Source: Streptococcus sp. Marseille-Q5986 (GTDB taxonomy: Bacteria; Bacillota; Bacilli; Lactobacillales; Streptococcaceae). Taken from it: a DNA stretch of 54,811 bases. The stretch is from NCBI RefSeq assembly GCF_946902915.1, contig NZ_CAMPPY010000009.1:1-54811 (forward strand), written 5' to 3'. Below, piece by piece: positions 45,181 to 54,641 of this stretch. Each line of letters begins with the position of its first letter. Within the stretch, counting starts at the first letter, position 1. The notes under the pieces were generated by a model that worked only from the letters and a program-made list of their open reading frames with translations, was not told the DNA's origin and did no database searches. Made by a program: the position numbers and the translations under genes.

Positions 45181-46050
45181 TTATAGGTAAAGTAGTTTGA
45201 ATAGTGCTACTGCTGCAATACCCGCTGCAATTGGAGCTACAACCGGAACCCAAGCATACCACCATTTTGAATCACCCTTATGTTGACCAAGAACTGATTT
45301 TGGAAGGAGTTCATGAAGAAGACGTGGTCCGAAGTCACGAGCCGGGTTCAAACCAGGTCCTGTAGGTCCACCAAGTGATGTTACCAAGGCCATAACAAGG
45401 AATCCAAGTGCCAAGTGAGATACTGAAAGTCCTGAAGCAGTATGTGGTGCTACTTGGGCTTTGATTGCTAAATCAGAAAAGTCAACATTTTGACCTGCTT
45501 GACTAGCCATTTGTTTCATGTATTGAAGCACTTCAGAACCAAAGAAGTTTTTAGTCAATCCAAGGGCTGCAAAGAAAAGAACAAATGAACCAACAAACTC
45601 ATTTACAAAACCATTAACAGTTGCTGCAAAATGTGATTCTTTTGACCCATTATCCAAACTTGAAATCGTTGAGAAAGTACCCAAAATGTTATTAGAATTC
45701 TCTGTTTTCAAGTAGTAAGGACGGTGAGTTGCCACAACCATAGCTTGACCAAAAAACGCTCCTAAAACTTGCGCAAGGATGTAATATGGTACTTGTTCCC
45801 AAGGGAAAAGTCCGCTCACAGCAAGTCCAAGTGTGAAGGCTGGGTTGATGTGGTTACCAGATACATTACCAAACATCAAGGCTGGGATCATAACCGCTAT
45901 ACCATAACCAACCGCGATAACGAGCCAGCCACTTTGGTGACCTTTCGTACCTTTAAGTTCAACGTTAGCAACTGCACCATTACCAAGAATGATCAAAATG
46001 GCAGTTCCCAAAAATTCAGTGGCATATTTAATAGCCCATGTAAAATCCAT
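45181..46050 (-). CDS. Aquaglyceroporin (Gla/GlpF-like)
   Basis: A 289-residue major intrinsic protein with six transmembrane helices. The two pore motifs are NHINPAFTLG and GLNPARDFGPR; the Asp after NPAR marks glycerol-conducting members. The length and long loop between TM3 and TM4 (LKTENSNNILGTFSTISSLD) match lactic-acid-bacterial Gla proteins, which pass water, glycerol and possibly dihydroxyacetone or lactic acid. Single-gene unit with its own promoter and terminator; no glpK or glpO is adjacent. Confidence 0.92.
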   Translation of the reverse strand: MDFTWAIKYATEFLGTAILIILGNGAVANVELKGTKGHQSGWLVIAVGYGIAVMIPALMFGNVSGNHINPAFTLGLAVSGLFPWEQVPYYILAQVLGAFFGQAMVVATHRPYYLKTENSNNILGTFSTISSLDNGSKESHFAATVNGFVNEFVGSFVLFFAALGLTKNFFGSEVLQYMKQMASQAGQNVDFSDLAIKAQVAPHTASGLSVSHLALGFLVMALVTSLGGPTGPGLNPARDFGPRLLHELLPKSVLGQHKGDSKWWYAWVPVVAPIAAGIAAVALFKLLYL

Positions 46051-46086
46051 TTGATAGATTCTCCTTAATTTTTTTAGATAATTCTT

Positions 46087-46115
46087 ATTCTATCAATTTT
46101 TAGACCTTTTAGCAA
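46087..46115 (-). promoter_or_regulatory. Promoter of the aquaglyceroporin gene
   Basis: Minus strand TTGCTA, 17-base spacer, extended -10 TGaTAGAAT, 36 bases before the ATG. Confidence 0.65.
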
Positions 46116-46223
46116 CAAATTAGCTTAGCAACAGATTTTCTAAAAGAATCTATGGAAAACGCTTCATTTAACTTATCTTTAAGAAAAGGACAAAAAGAAG
46201 TCAAACTCCTTTCATCCTTTTCG

Positions 46224-47390
46224 TTACTCTTGACGCCGACCAAAGTCTGCAATCATCTGTTCCATTTCTTGTCGACTCGGAGTTGTCAGCATATAAAGGT
46301 AATCTCCTTGAAGTTCCGCAAAGGCCGCTGGCATGATGTTTTTAACCTTGAACTGCTGGCTATATTTAGCAAGCAAGTCCTCCTCAGAATAAACATAGTG
46401 GGCATTGGCACGGCGAGAAGTAGCCAAACAATACTGAGGTTCAAATTCTGACACTGGGAACTCTTCTCCTGCGACAATCGCCGCATAGCCTCGGTAGAGG
46501 TCCAAGGAATGAGCAAAGTTATAAACGTCAATGGTAAAGCCACCTGCAGGACGATTGTTGTACTCAATGGCAATGTAATCATCCCCTTCACGGAAGAACT
46601 CAATATGGAAGAACCGTTCTTTCATACCAAATTCTTTGACAATGGCCTCACCATATTTACGTAATTTAGGATCCATATCCTTAAGAACGTAATAAGAATT
46701 GTCCATCTTATACATCATGAGATCAAGCGGTGTATAGGCATAGTCAAAAGTTGTTGAAAAGACAATCTTTCCATCCTTATCCACTAGACCATCAAAAGTG
46801 CAAATTTCGCTGGAAGTGACAAATTTTTCAAAGAAATAAAGGGTTGAATGGTCCCACTCAGTCTTGAAGTGATTGATATCGTCTTCTGTTTCAAGCTTAA
46901 AGGTCGCGGCTGCTCCTACTCCATTATCAGGTTTGGCAATCATTGGAAGGCCGATTTCGTTTACTGCTTGATCAACATCTGCTTCTATCTTGATAACAGC
47001 TCCAGGAACCACAGGGACACCTGCTTTTTTGAAAAGTTTCTTCATTTCAGACTTATATTTCGTCTTTTTGAGTTCCTCTAGTTTGGCACCAAAAACATTG
47101 AATTGCTCACGAAGACTTGCATCTAACTCAAGCCAGTATTCATTATGAGATTCGATACGATCAATTGGACCATGTTTATAGAAAAGGAAAGCAACTGCTC
47201 TCTTGACTTCATCTATGTTTTCAAGATTATCAACACGGAAATACTCTGTTAGGCTATTGCGTAAAGGCTCATCCAATTGCTCGTATGGTTCCTGACCAAT
47301 TCCCAAGACGGTGATGCCTTTATTGGCTAGTTCAATAGTAAACTGTTGAAAGTTTTGTGGATAGTAGGGAGAAATAACAAGGTAATTCAT
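46224..47390 (-). CDS. ATP-grasp domain ligase, substrate unknown
   Basis: A 388-residue ATP-grasp enzyme. A Rossmann-like N-terminus (YLVISPYYPQNFQQFTIELA) precedes the grasp domain. The ATP-binding Lys is in LPMIAKPDNGVGAAATFKL and the metal ligands in FFHIEFFREGDDYIAIEYNNRPAGG. Such enzymes form amide or thioester bonds between a carboxylate and an amine. The gene follows two esterase genes closely, with AAGGAG before the ATG. I cannot name the product; the trio may form and trim a small amide or ester. Confidence 0.8.
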   Translation of the reverse strand: MNYLVISPYYPQNFQQFTIELANKGITVLGIGQEPYEQLDEPLRNSLTEYFRVDNLENIDEVKRAVAFLFYKHGPIDRIESHNEYWLELDASLREQFNVFGAKLEELKKTKYKSEMKKLFKKAGVPVVPGAVIKIEADVDQAVNEIGLPMIAKPDNGVGAAATFKLETEDDINHFKTEWDHSTLYFFEKFVTSSEICTFDGLVDKDGKIVFSTTFDYAYTPLDLMMYKMDNSYYVLKDMDPKLRKYGEAIVKEFGMKERFFHIEFFREGDDYIAIEYNNRPAGGFTIDVYNFAHSLDLYRGYAAIVAGEEFPVSEFEPQYCLATSRRANAHYVYSEEDLLAKYSQQFKVKNIMPAAFAELQGDYLYMLTTPSRQEMEQMIADFGRRQE

Positions 47391-47402
47391 AGGTCACTCC
47401 TT

Positions 47403-48143
47403 TTATAAATAGAGATTGCCGAGGAAATAAGGCATTTGTTTGCGCCACCATTCCCAGTCGTGGGCGACATCGTGTCCCCATTCAGCAAACCAGGCTGGAA
47501 TTTGTTTCTGGTCAAAGGCTTCTTTGAGCTTGTAGAAAGATGGTAGACCGTCTTGTTCCCAGGCACCAAGACCCGTACACAGCACAATCTCTGCCTGACG
47601 ATAACGGTCAATAAACCAGCCGTCGTTCTGATTCCAGATATAATCTACTGGCGAATTTTGGTAAATAGCATCGTCATTGTAGTAATCGCCGACAAAGAAA
47701 CGTGCGTCGTAAACACCACTGAGAGCAATCACTTTGGTAAAGACATCTGGATGCTGGAGGAAGAAATTGACTGCATGATAGGCGCCCATCGAGCAACCTG
47801 TCGTCATCATGCCATCAAACCACCCTGTCTTGTGCTTGATAAAAGGAATGGCCTCCTCAATCACATAGCGCTCATAGGCGCGATGCATCTCCGCTTGGTC
47901 GTGACCGTTTTTCCAAGTGGCCAACCAGCTCTCACTGTCTACACTGGATAGGGTAAAGAACTGAACACGGCCTTCCTCGATAAAGGAAGCACAGGCATCA
48001 ATCATGCCAAAATCATAGTATTCGTTGTGACTGCCACCAGATGAAGCAAAAACAACAACTGGAATCCCAGCATGCCCATAACGGTTGAGGTACATTTCAC
48101 GGTTGAGATAGCCACTCCAATGGCTGAGGTTTTCAATATGCAT
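47403..48143 (-). CDS. Alpha/beta-hydrolase esterase (first of a pair)
   Basis: A 246-residue esterase-D-like protein. The nucleophile elbow is GCSMGAYHAV (Ser about 121); the acid and His are probably in ARFFVGDYYND and WGHDVAHDWEWW. No signal peptide. It lies 12 bases before the ATP-grasp gene and 20 bases after a second esterase, with a good ribosome site (AAAGGAG). Confidence 0.82.
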   Translation of the reverse strand: MHIENLSHWSGYLNREMYLNRYGHAGIPVVVFASSGGSHNEYYDFGMIDACASFIEEGRVQFFTLSSVDSESWLATWKNGHDQAEMHRAYERYVIEEAIPFIKHKTGWFDGMMTTGCSMGAYHAVNFFLQHPDVFTKVIALSGVYDARFFVGDYYNDDAIYQNSPVDYIWNQNDGWFIDRYRQAEIVLCTGLGAWEQDGLPSFYKLKEAFDQKQIPAWFAEWGHDVAHDWEWWRKQMPYFLGNLYL

Positions 48144-48163
48144 TGGGTTTCTCCTTTCCTAAC

Positions 48164-48988
48164 TTACCATTTCTCTGCAAAAAATCTCAGACAGTCTGGT
48201 AAATTTTCCGACCAAGGTATTTCACTATGGAGGGCACCAGACTGAACTTTCAAGACAAGATTATCCAAGTGTACTCCACCTGCAATCAAATCATGGTAAT
48301 AGCGAAGCGACGAGTCGATATAGGCTTGCTTGATATTACCAGCCATCAGGGTCTTGTCCGTATCGTCTGCTTCTTCTGTTCCCACATAGATGAAAATGCG
48401 CTGGTCAGGCGATAGTTGCTGACGCTCGATATAGCGATTAAAGGCTTCTTGGTGGAGCCAGTTGGCAGATGAAAAGACGCCCAAGCAACCAATTTGGTCT
48501 TGGTATTCCAAACCGATAAACTGGGTAATATTGCCTCCTAGTGACGAACCAATCATAGCAGTGTGCTGGCGGTCTGCTTTAGTACGGTAGTTCTCATCGA
48601 TAAAAGGCTTGACCACCTCCATGACAAACTCGGCATACTCTACACCCTTACCACCAAATTGCTGCCCTGGGATAGGAGATTCTTGGAACTTCCAAGCCGC
48701 ATATTCATTCATCCGCCCCATACCATCATTATCAATGGTTACGACAATCATGCGACTGATATCTGGATTTCGCTTAATAGCTGGGACAATCTTCCATGAA
48801 TGACCAATGAAAGACTCCTTGCTGTAAAAGACATTTTGCCCGTCATGAAAGTAAACAACAGGGTAAAAACGGTCTGTATCTTTCTCGTAGTCCTTTGGCA
48901 GGAGCACACGCACACGACGCTCTTTTCCTGTATAAGGAACCTTGAGTTTGTGTTCTTTCATTTTCAAGTAAAAGTAGGAATGATTCAT
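48164..48988 (-). CDS. Alpha/beta-hydrolase esterase (second of a pair)
   Basis: A 274-residue esterase related to enterochelin esterase-like hydrolases. It has VVYFHDGQNVF, the nucleophile elbow IGSSLGGNITQF, YVGTEEADD (acid) and a C-terminal GALHSEIPWSE (His). No signal peptide. The ATG giving MNHSYFYLKMKEHKL is preferred to a TTG eight codons earlier. First gene of the esterase-esterase-ATP-grasp unit. Confidence 0.82.
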   Translation of the reverse strand: MNHSYFYLKMKEHKLKVPYTGKERRVRVLLPKDYEKDTDRFYPVVYFHDGQNVFYSKESFIGHSWKIVPAIKRNPDISRMIVVTIDNDGMGRMNEYAAWKFQESPIPGQQFGGKGVEYAEFVMEVVKPFIDENYRTKADRQHTAMIGSSLGGNITQFIGLEYQDQIGCLGVFSSANWLHQEAFNRYIERQQLSPDQRIFIYVGTEEADDTDKTLMAGNIKQAYIDSSLRYYHDLIAGGVHLDNLVLKVQSGALHSEIPWSENLPDCLRFFAEKW

Positions 48989-49123
48989 TGTCAGAAAACT
49001 CTCTATATTCAAAATTTTATCTTATTATACCATAAAAATAGAAAAAAAGTCAGTAGATGTCCATTTTAAGGATAAATAACTAACTTTTTCATTTAATTTT
49101 CTAAATTCTTTTGGATTTTCCGA

Positions 49124-50338
49124 TTATAGGAGATTGTCAATCAAGTTATCGACTTCATCTTTTTCAGCTTGAGGTGTAATCTCAGTAATCATAATCCCTG
49201 CCACTGCTCGCTCAACCAAAGCTTCAACATCCATACGTGCTTCATACTGCTCTGCATTCTTAATCTTAGGATTGGTCTTAGGACGGTCAGGTGCAAAAAT
49301 CGTACAACAGTCTTCAAACGGTTGGATTGAAATGTCAAAGGTATCAATTTCTTGTGCAATATCGATGATTTCCAACTTATCCATGGTAACAACTGGACGG
49401 ATGATTGGAGTGTTGCTAACAGCATTGATAGCCTGCATACTTTCAAGAGTTTGACTAGCTACTTGACCAAGACTTTCCCCATTGATGATAACCAAACCAT
49501 TTCGTACCTCACGAATACGGTCGGTAATCCGCATCATAAAGCGACGAGTCAGAGTCATGAGGTAGGCTTCTGGCGCTTTGGCCTTGATTTCCTCTTGAAT
49601 CTCTGTGAAAGGTACTTCGATAAACTGGATATTTCCCCCAAACTTGGTCAATTTACGAGTCAAATATTGGGCTTTTTTAAGGGCTCCAGGACTGGTGTAA
49701 GGTGGGCTGGCAAAGTGAACAGCTTCAATATCTACTCCACGTTTAAGGGCTAGATAACCTGCTACAGGCGAGTCAATCCCTCCTGACAACATGAGCATCC
49801 CCTTACCAGAAGTCCCCACAGGCAAACCACCCGCTCCACGAATAGTTTCATAGGAAAGATAGGCAGCCTCTTCACGAATCTCCACCTGAAGATTGATGTC
49901 CGGATTTTTCATCTGGGCTTGAATCGTTGGAATAGCTTCGAATACAGCCCCTCCAAGTGTTTGATTGAGTTCACGACTGTCAAGTTCAAAGTTGTGGTCG
50001 CTACGCTTACTAGAGATTTTAAAGGTCATGCCCTCCTTGTAGATATCTTTCATAATCTCTTGGACAGAAGACTTCAGAACTTCTACAGATTTTTCAACCT
50101 TATATACTGGAGAAAAATTTTGAATCCCGAAGACTTTTTTGAGAGATTCTGCAACTGCTGTGTAGTCGAATCCATTGAGGTAAACGTGGGCACGGTCGCG
50201 ATCAGCGGTTACCTTAACTTGGGGATAGATGGACAAGACGTCCGAAATATTATTACGAAGTTTATTGATGAACCGCATACGGTTTTTGCCCTTGGTTGAT
50301 AACTCTCCGTAGCGAATCATAATTTCTGAATACTGCAT
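49124..50338 (-). CDS. thiI: tRNA 4-thiouridine synthase ThiI
   Basis: A 404-residue protein with a ferredoxin-like and THUMP N-terminus (about 1-165) and a PP-loop ATPase domain ([18 protein letters not shown] at about 183). It adenylates U8 of tRNA and inserts sulfur. The rhodanese domain of enterobacterial ThiI is absent, as in Bacillus, where a dedicated cysteine desulfurase passes sulfur directly. That desulfurase gene is eight bases upstream. Confidence 0.96.
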   Translation of the reverse strand: MQYSEIMIRYGELSTKGKNRMRFINKLRNNISDVLSIYPQVKVTADRDRAHVYLNGFDYTAVAESLKKVFGIQNFSPVYKVEKSVEVLKSSVQEIMKDIYKEGMTFKISSKRSDHNFELDSRELNQTLGGAVFEAIPTIQAQMKNPDINLQVEIREEAAYLSYETIRGAGGLPVGTSGKGMLMLSGGIDSPVAGYLALKRGVDIEAVHFASPPYTSPGALKKAQYLTRKLTKFGGNIQFIEVPFTEIQEEIKAKAPEAYLMTLTRRFMMRITDRIREVRNGLVIINGESLGQVASQTLESMQAINAVSNTPIIRPVVTMDKLEIIDIAQEIDTFDISIQPFEDCCTIFAPDRPKTNPKIKNAEQYEARMDVEALVERAVAGIMITEITPQAEKDEVDNLIDNLL

Positions 50339-50346
50339 GAATGCTC

Positions 50347-51489
50347 CTATCTTACTTTTCTAGTTTGATTGTAAATTAATTTTAGCTTGGTCAAAAACTG
50401 CTCGACCTGACTCATATCATTTTCAAGGTCTAGGCTAAGACGTACAGCTGACTGGGCCTTATCTTTGTCCACTCCCATGGCAATCAAGGTTCCCGCAGGT
50501 TTCCCAGCCTTGGATGAACAAGCAGAAGTCGTTGATATGAAAATATCATAGTCTTCAAAGGCGTGAACAATGACTTCTCCACGAACACCCTTAATCCCAA
50601 AAGTCAGGATATGAGGGGCAAAGTCTTCCACATCTGAAAAGACAAATATATCCGGATAGTCCAAAAGAGCTTGGCGAATCACCGCCTTCATCTGCCCTGT
50701 CTTGCTAATAAAGATATCTAGCTTTTCCATAGACAAACGGAGAGCCTTAGCAGTCGCTGCAATCCCTGCTACATTTTCAGTTGTCGAACGATAGTCTCGC
50801 TCCTGACCACCGCCAGTCAACAGAGGCGTAATCTTCTTGCCAGACTTGATATAGACAAAGCCAACACCTCTGACACCATGAAATTTATGACTTGAGAAGG
50901 TCGCAAAATCCACACGATCTGTCAGATATTTTTCAGTCGGAATCTTAGCGAGTGCCTGAACTGCATCAACGTGGAAGGAAATAGTTGGCTTGTCTGCCAA
51001 GAGTTCTGAGATGGCCTCAATAGGTTGAATAGACCCAATTTCATTGTTTACTGCCATAATGGAGACGAGGGTCGTATCAGGTCGTATCAAAGCTCCTAGA
51101 GCCTCAACATCCACAAACCCTTTCTCATCAACTGGAGCAAAATCCACCTCAAAACCTTGACTTTTCAGCCAGAGGGCTGATTCCTTAACTGCTGGATGTT
51201 CAATGGCTGATACGATGATGTGCTTGCCAAACTGGGCTTTTTCAAAGGCCACACCTTTGATGACCCAGTTATCCCCTTCTGTTCCACCAGAAGTAAAGAA
51301 GATTTCATCACTCTTCTTACCGATTAAATCTGCAATCTGTTGACGGGAAGCATCTAAGATTCGTGTTGCCTGATCTCCCAAACGATGGAGACTAGATGGA
51401 TTTCCTACAATTTTTGAAGCCACCTGCATATAGGTTTCAAGGGCTTCTGGATAAGGCTTGGTCGTCGCCGAATTATCAAAGTAAATCAT
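50347..51489 (-). CDS. Cysteine desulfurase (NifZ/IscS-like) partner of ThiI
   Basis: A 380-residue PLP enzyme that takes sulfur from cysteine. The PLP lysine is in [16 protein letters not shown], the mobile-loop Cys in [14 protein letters not shown], with a short loop as in Bacillus NifZ. Substrate-site segments are [13 protein letters not shown] and [10 protein letters not shown]. Directly upstream of thiI, so it likely supplies sulfur for tRNA thiolation. Extended -10 promoter about 33 bases upstream. Confidence 0.95.
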   Translation of the reverse strand: MIYFDNSATTKPYPEALETYMQVASKIVGNPSSLHRLGDQATRILDASRQQIADLIGKKSDEIFFTSGGTEGDNWVIKGVAFEKAQFGKHIIVSAIEHPAVKESALWLKSQGFEVDFAPVDEKGFVDVEALGALIRPDTTLVSIMAVNNEIGSIQPIEAISELLADKPTISFHVDAVQALAKIPTEKYLTDRVDFATFSSHKFHGVRGVGFVYIKSGKKITPLLTGGGQERDYRSTTENVAGIAATAKALRLSMEKLDIFISKTGQMKAVIRQALLDYPDIFVFSDVEDFAPHILTFGIKGVRGEVIVHAFEDYDIFISTTSACSSKAGKPAGTLIAMGVDKDKAQSAVRLSLDLENDMSQVEQFLTKLKLIYNQTRKVR

Positions 51490-51521
51490 GTTTTCTCACT
51501 CTTTCTAAAATCACTTTCTCT

Positions 51522-51530
51522 ATTGTATCA
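51522..51530 (-). promoter_or_regulatory. Extended -10 promoter of the desulfurase-thiI operon
   Basis: Minus strand TGaTACAAT, hexamer 51522-51527. Confidence 0.6.
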
Positions 51531-51626
51531 TGAAACGGAGCCTGCGACAAGAAAGGGTAAGTCCTCTTTTTTTAAGATTTTTTTAAAGAAATGAGGTATA
51601 ATAAATCATAATTAAAGGAGAGTATC

Positions 51627-52052
51627 ATGTCTAACTATCATAGAACTTCAAAACCAAAAACTGAGCATATCAAAAAGGGGTTTACTGTCTTTCAAAAAAC
51701 GATTGCTACCATCGGTAGTATCCTTGGCCTAATCACCGCTACTATTACCATCATGAACGCCGTGGATAATAACAAGAATAACAAAAAAGAACCAACGACG
51801 ACTCAAACAACTGTTGTCAAAGAAATTCAAAAAGAATCCCCTCAGGAAAATACCAGTCCCAATAAGGAAAATAATACTAGTCAAGAAAAAATACAACAAG
51901 AAGAAACGCCAAAATCTAGCGTCAAGGAAGATAAAAAAGAAGAGCAGAAAACATCAACTCAGGATTCTTCTACACCTTCCTCAACAAAAGAAATAACTGA
52001 TAGTGGAAACTCGTCCAAAACGACTAGTTCCGAAAACAAAAGCATTCAATAA
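51627..52052 (+). CDS. Small single-pass membrane protein with charged tail
   Basis: A 141-residue protein of unknown function. A basic N-terminus (SNYHRTSKPKTEHIKKGF) precedes one hydrophobic helix (TIATIGSILGLITATITIM, about 30-48). About 90 residues rich in Lys, Glu, Ser, Thr and Gln follow and are probably disordered. The basic start suggests the tail lies outside. It is well expressed by its signals: TATAAT at 51597-51602 and AAAGGAG eight bases before the ATG. I recognise it as a conserved streptococcal hypothetical next to ftsK but no named function. Confidence 0.75.
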   Translation: MSNYHRTSKPKTEHIKKGFTVFQKTIATIGSILGLITATITIMNAVDNNKNNKKEPTTTQTTVVKEIQKESPQENTSPNKENNTSQEKIQQEETPKSSVKEDKKEEQKTSTQDSSTPSSTKEITDSGNSSKTTSSENKSIQ

Positions 52053-52057
52053 TCACT

Positions 52058-52097
52058 AAAATAGCTTCCTTCCAGCTTTGGAAAGAAGCTATTTTTT
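52058..52097. terminator. Bidirectional terminator between the membrane protein and ftsK
   Basis: Stem AAAATAGCTTC/GAAGCTATTTT with inner TTCC/GGAA and T runs both ways. Confidence 0.88.
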
Positions 52098-54402
52098 ATT
52101 GTTGCAATACTTTTCGTGGTTTGGTACCTTCAGCTGGACCGATGACACCGGCAATTTCAAGTTCTTCCATAAGGCGGGTCGCACGGTTAAATCCAACCGA
52201 CAAACGACGCTGAATCATCGAAGCACTGGCTTTCTGCGTCTCGATAACCAGATCCTTAGCTTCTTCAAAAAGCGGATCTCCACCAGCTTCACCATCTGAA
52301 AATTCACCGTCATTTTCAGAAACCTCACCTGGATCAAAACTCTCATCGTAGTCCGCGTCTGCCTGAGCCTTGATGAAATTTACGATGCGTTCGACATCAT
52401 CATCCGAGATAAAGGATCCCTGCAGACGGACAGGGTGATTTTCATCGATTGGTTTAAAGAGCATATCTCCTCGACCAAGCAGTTTTTCAGCTCCATTTTC
52501 ATCCAAGATGGTTCGTGAATCTGTACCTGATGAAACTGCAAAAGCCACACGAGATGGGACATTGGCCTTGATGAGACCAGAAATGACATCAACTGATGGA
52601 CGTTGCGTTGCGAGAATCATGTGAATTCCTGCGGCACGCGCCTTCTGGCCGAGACGAATGATTGCATCTTCCACTTCCTTGCTAGCCACCATCATGAGGT
52701 CTGCCAACTCATCTACAATGACAATAATCAAAGGTAGCGGTACTTGTTTGTACTCAGATTGGCTATTAAATTCCTCGACCTTAGCATTGTAACCAGCGAT
52801 ATTTCGCACACCAACCTTAGCAAAGAGTTCATAACGGTTTTCCATCTCATCCACAACCTTTTGCAGAGCCTTGCTGGCCTTGCGTGGATTGGTTACAACT
52901 GGAATCAAGAGATGAGGAATGTCATTGTAAACCGATAACTCAACCATCTTTGGATCCACCATCATAAACTTGACCTGGTCAGGTCTTGCTTTCATAAGAA
53001 TGCTAGCGATAATACCATTAACTGCGACTGATTTCCCTGATCCTGTCGAACCTGCTACAAGTAGGTGGGGCATCTTGGAAAGGTCAAAGGTGCGAGCCGT
53101 TCCATTAACCGCCTTCCCTAGAGGAATTTCGAGGAGATTTTCTGCTTTTGTTTGAGACTGTTCCCAGAGTTCGCGGAAGGAGATGGTCGCAATCTCAGAG
53201 TTGGGTACTTCAATTCCGACTAAGGGTTTACCAGGGATCGGAGCTTCAATCCGAACATCCTTGGCCGCCAGAGCCAGCGCTAAGTCGTCTGCCAGATTGG
53301 AAATGCGGTTGACCCGTACACCGACTGCTGGCTTGACTTCATACTTGGTCACTGATGGTCCAATTTCAGCTCGTTCAACCATTACCTTGATACCAAAGCT
53401 AGCAAAGGTTTCTTCTAGGACTTTGATATTTTCTCGAACAATCTTCTTTTCCTTGGACTGATCTTTGGGTTTATCTGGCGCAAAGAGTTGCAAGTTTGGT
53501 AGCTTGTATTCAAGGGCTTCCTTGGCAGAAAAATCAACCTGCACCTCTTCATCCTCAAAGTCTTCTTCCACATCTGGAACGTCAAAATCAGCTTGGGGGA
53601 GGATAATCTCCGGTTCAATCCATTCTTTTTCAGGAATTGGTGGAAGATCATAGTCTGGAACTTCTGATAAGATTTCTCCCGTTTCAGGATCTACAGGAGG
53701 AAGCGGTAGTGCATCCTGTTCTTCTTGTTCTCTCTTGATTCTGGCAGCTTCTTCAGCTTCTTGACGACCCTTCTCTTCTTCTCTCTTGATGAAGCGTTCC
53801 TGTTGTCTCTGTTCCTGTTTTTCCATGAAGGATCTGAACTGAGCTCCAATAAAGGCTGCAACATCATAAATAGACCAAGGACTGACCAAGAGAGCCCCAA
53901 CTAAAATCAAGAGAACTCCAATAAAGTATGAACCGATATTTGAGAAAAGAAAGGCAATGGGGATATAAAGTCCAACACCAAGCAGACCTCCACCAGCAAA
54001 GCTAGTCACCCGGATACCAGTCAGATCCGTCATAACTTGAGCCAGAGTCCCTTTTAGAACTGACTGCTCCAAACCAAACTTCCAGACAAGATAGGCCTCA
54101 AAAATCAAGAGCAAGCCAGCGAAGATAGTGAAAAAGCCAGATAAAAGACCTTCCTGTTTTCGGATCCACTTGAAAAAGAAAAGATAGACCAAGAGGCCAA
54201 ATATTGCCAGATAGGCTAGGCTCCCCACCATCAAGCGAATTAAATTATAAAGAGTGATACCTGCAGCCCCTAATTTAAAAGCTGCGAAAATCAATAAAAT
54301 CGCGATTCCTAATGAAATCAACATTCGTTGAATCGCTTCTTTTCTTTCGAGTTCTGCTTTAGACGGTCTCCGTCTTGTTTTACTTGTATTCTTGTTTGCC
54401 AT
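52096..54402 (-). CDS. ftsK: DNA translocase FtsK/SpoIIIE
   Basis: A 768-residue chromosome pump at the division septum. Four to five N-terminal transmembrane helices (about 30-190) are followed by a charged linker (190-310, many Glu and Arg). The motor has Walker [15 protein letters not shown] (about 455) and Walker [16 protein letters not shown]. The C-terminal gamma winged helix (from about 705, [20 protein letters not shown]) reads KOPS-like sites. The ATG follows an extended -10 by six bases, so the mRNA is probably leaderless. Confidence 0.95.
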   Translation of the reverse strand: MANKNTSKTRRRPSKAELERKEAIQRMLISLGIAILLIFAAFKLGAAGITLYNLIRLMVGSLAYLAIFGLLVYLFFFKWIRKQEGLLSGFFTIFAGLLLIFEAYLVWKFGLEQSVLKGTLAQVMTDLTGIRVTSFAGGGLLGVGLYIPIAFLFSNIGSYFIGVLLILVGALLVSPWSIYDVAAFIGAQFRSFMEKQEQRQQERFIKREEEKGRQEAEEAARIKREQEEQDALPLPPVDPETGEILSEVPDYDLPPIPEKEWIEPEIILPQADFDVPDVEEDFEDEEVQVDFSAKEALEYKLPNLQLFAPDKPKDQSKEKKIVRENIKVLEETFASFGIKVMVERAEIGPSVTKYEVKPAVGVRVNRISNLADDLALALAAKDVRIEAPIPGKPLVGIEVPNSEIATISFRELWEQSQTKAENLLEIPLGKAVNGTARTFDLSKMPHLLVAGSTGSGKSVAVNGIIASILMKARPDQVKFMMVDPKMVELSVYNDIPHLLIPVVTNPRKASKALQKVVDEMENRYELFAKVGVRNIAGYNAKVEEFNSQSEYKQVPLPLIIVIVDELADLMMVASKEVEDAIIRLGQKARAAGIHMILATQRPSVDVISGLIKANVPSRVAFAVSSGTDSRTILDENGAEKLLGRGDMLFKPIDENHPVRLQGSFISDDDVERIVNFIKAQADADYDESFDPGEVSENDGEFSDGEAGGDPLFEEAKDLVIETQKASASMIQRRLSVGFNRATRLMEELEIAGVIGPAEGTKPRKVLQQ

Positions 54403-54408
54403 TCTTCT

Positions 54409-54417
54409 ATTATATCA
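54409..54417 (-). promoter_or_regulatory. Extended -10 six bases before the ftsK ATG (leaderless start)
   Basis: Minus strand TGaTATAAT with hexamer 54409-54414; the ATG is 54400-54402. The spacing is the same as at the HD gene (18964-18981). Confidence 0.55.
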
Positions 54418-54568
54418 TATTTCAAACCCATTTCGAAAAAGGTCCATATTCTCCTTGAATAGTTCGGTATTAAGAGATTCAAATAAGATTTTCTTATCCA
54501 TAGTTTCTTTCTCTAAGCCATTTCAGAATATCTTTTTGATAGCCTTTATGATCCAGCTGACTGTTCAT
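54415..54568 (-). pseudogene. Two overlapping short frames, possible gene remnant
   Basis: A 24-codon frame (54494-54568, MNSQLDHKGYQKDILKWLRE) runs into a 28-codon frame in another phase (54415-54501, MDKKILFESLNTELFKENMD). The overlap looks like one frameshifted small protein. Neither part is recognised and it may be chance. Confidence 0.25.
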
Positions 54569-54601
54569 TAAAAAAAGAAGAGATGCAAAATTTTGAAATT
54601 T

Positions 54602-54610
54602 TGATATAAT
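54602..54610 (+). promoter_or_regulatory. Extended -10 promoter of the repeat-bearing gene
   Basis: TGATATAAT, hexamer 54605-54610, 31 bases before the ATG. The -35 region is weak. Confidence 0.6.
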
Positions 54611-54641
54611 AGAACTATCAAAAAGTAAAGGAATGATTGGT

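Noticed and set aside
46152..46166. Catabolite-response (cre) site upstream of the aquaglyceroporin, GGAAAACGCTTCA
   Set aside because: The core resembles cre, but one position is missing compared with the 14-base palindrome and the site is about 100 bases upstream of the gene. Not strong enough to list.
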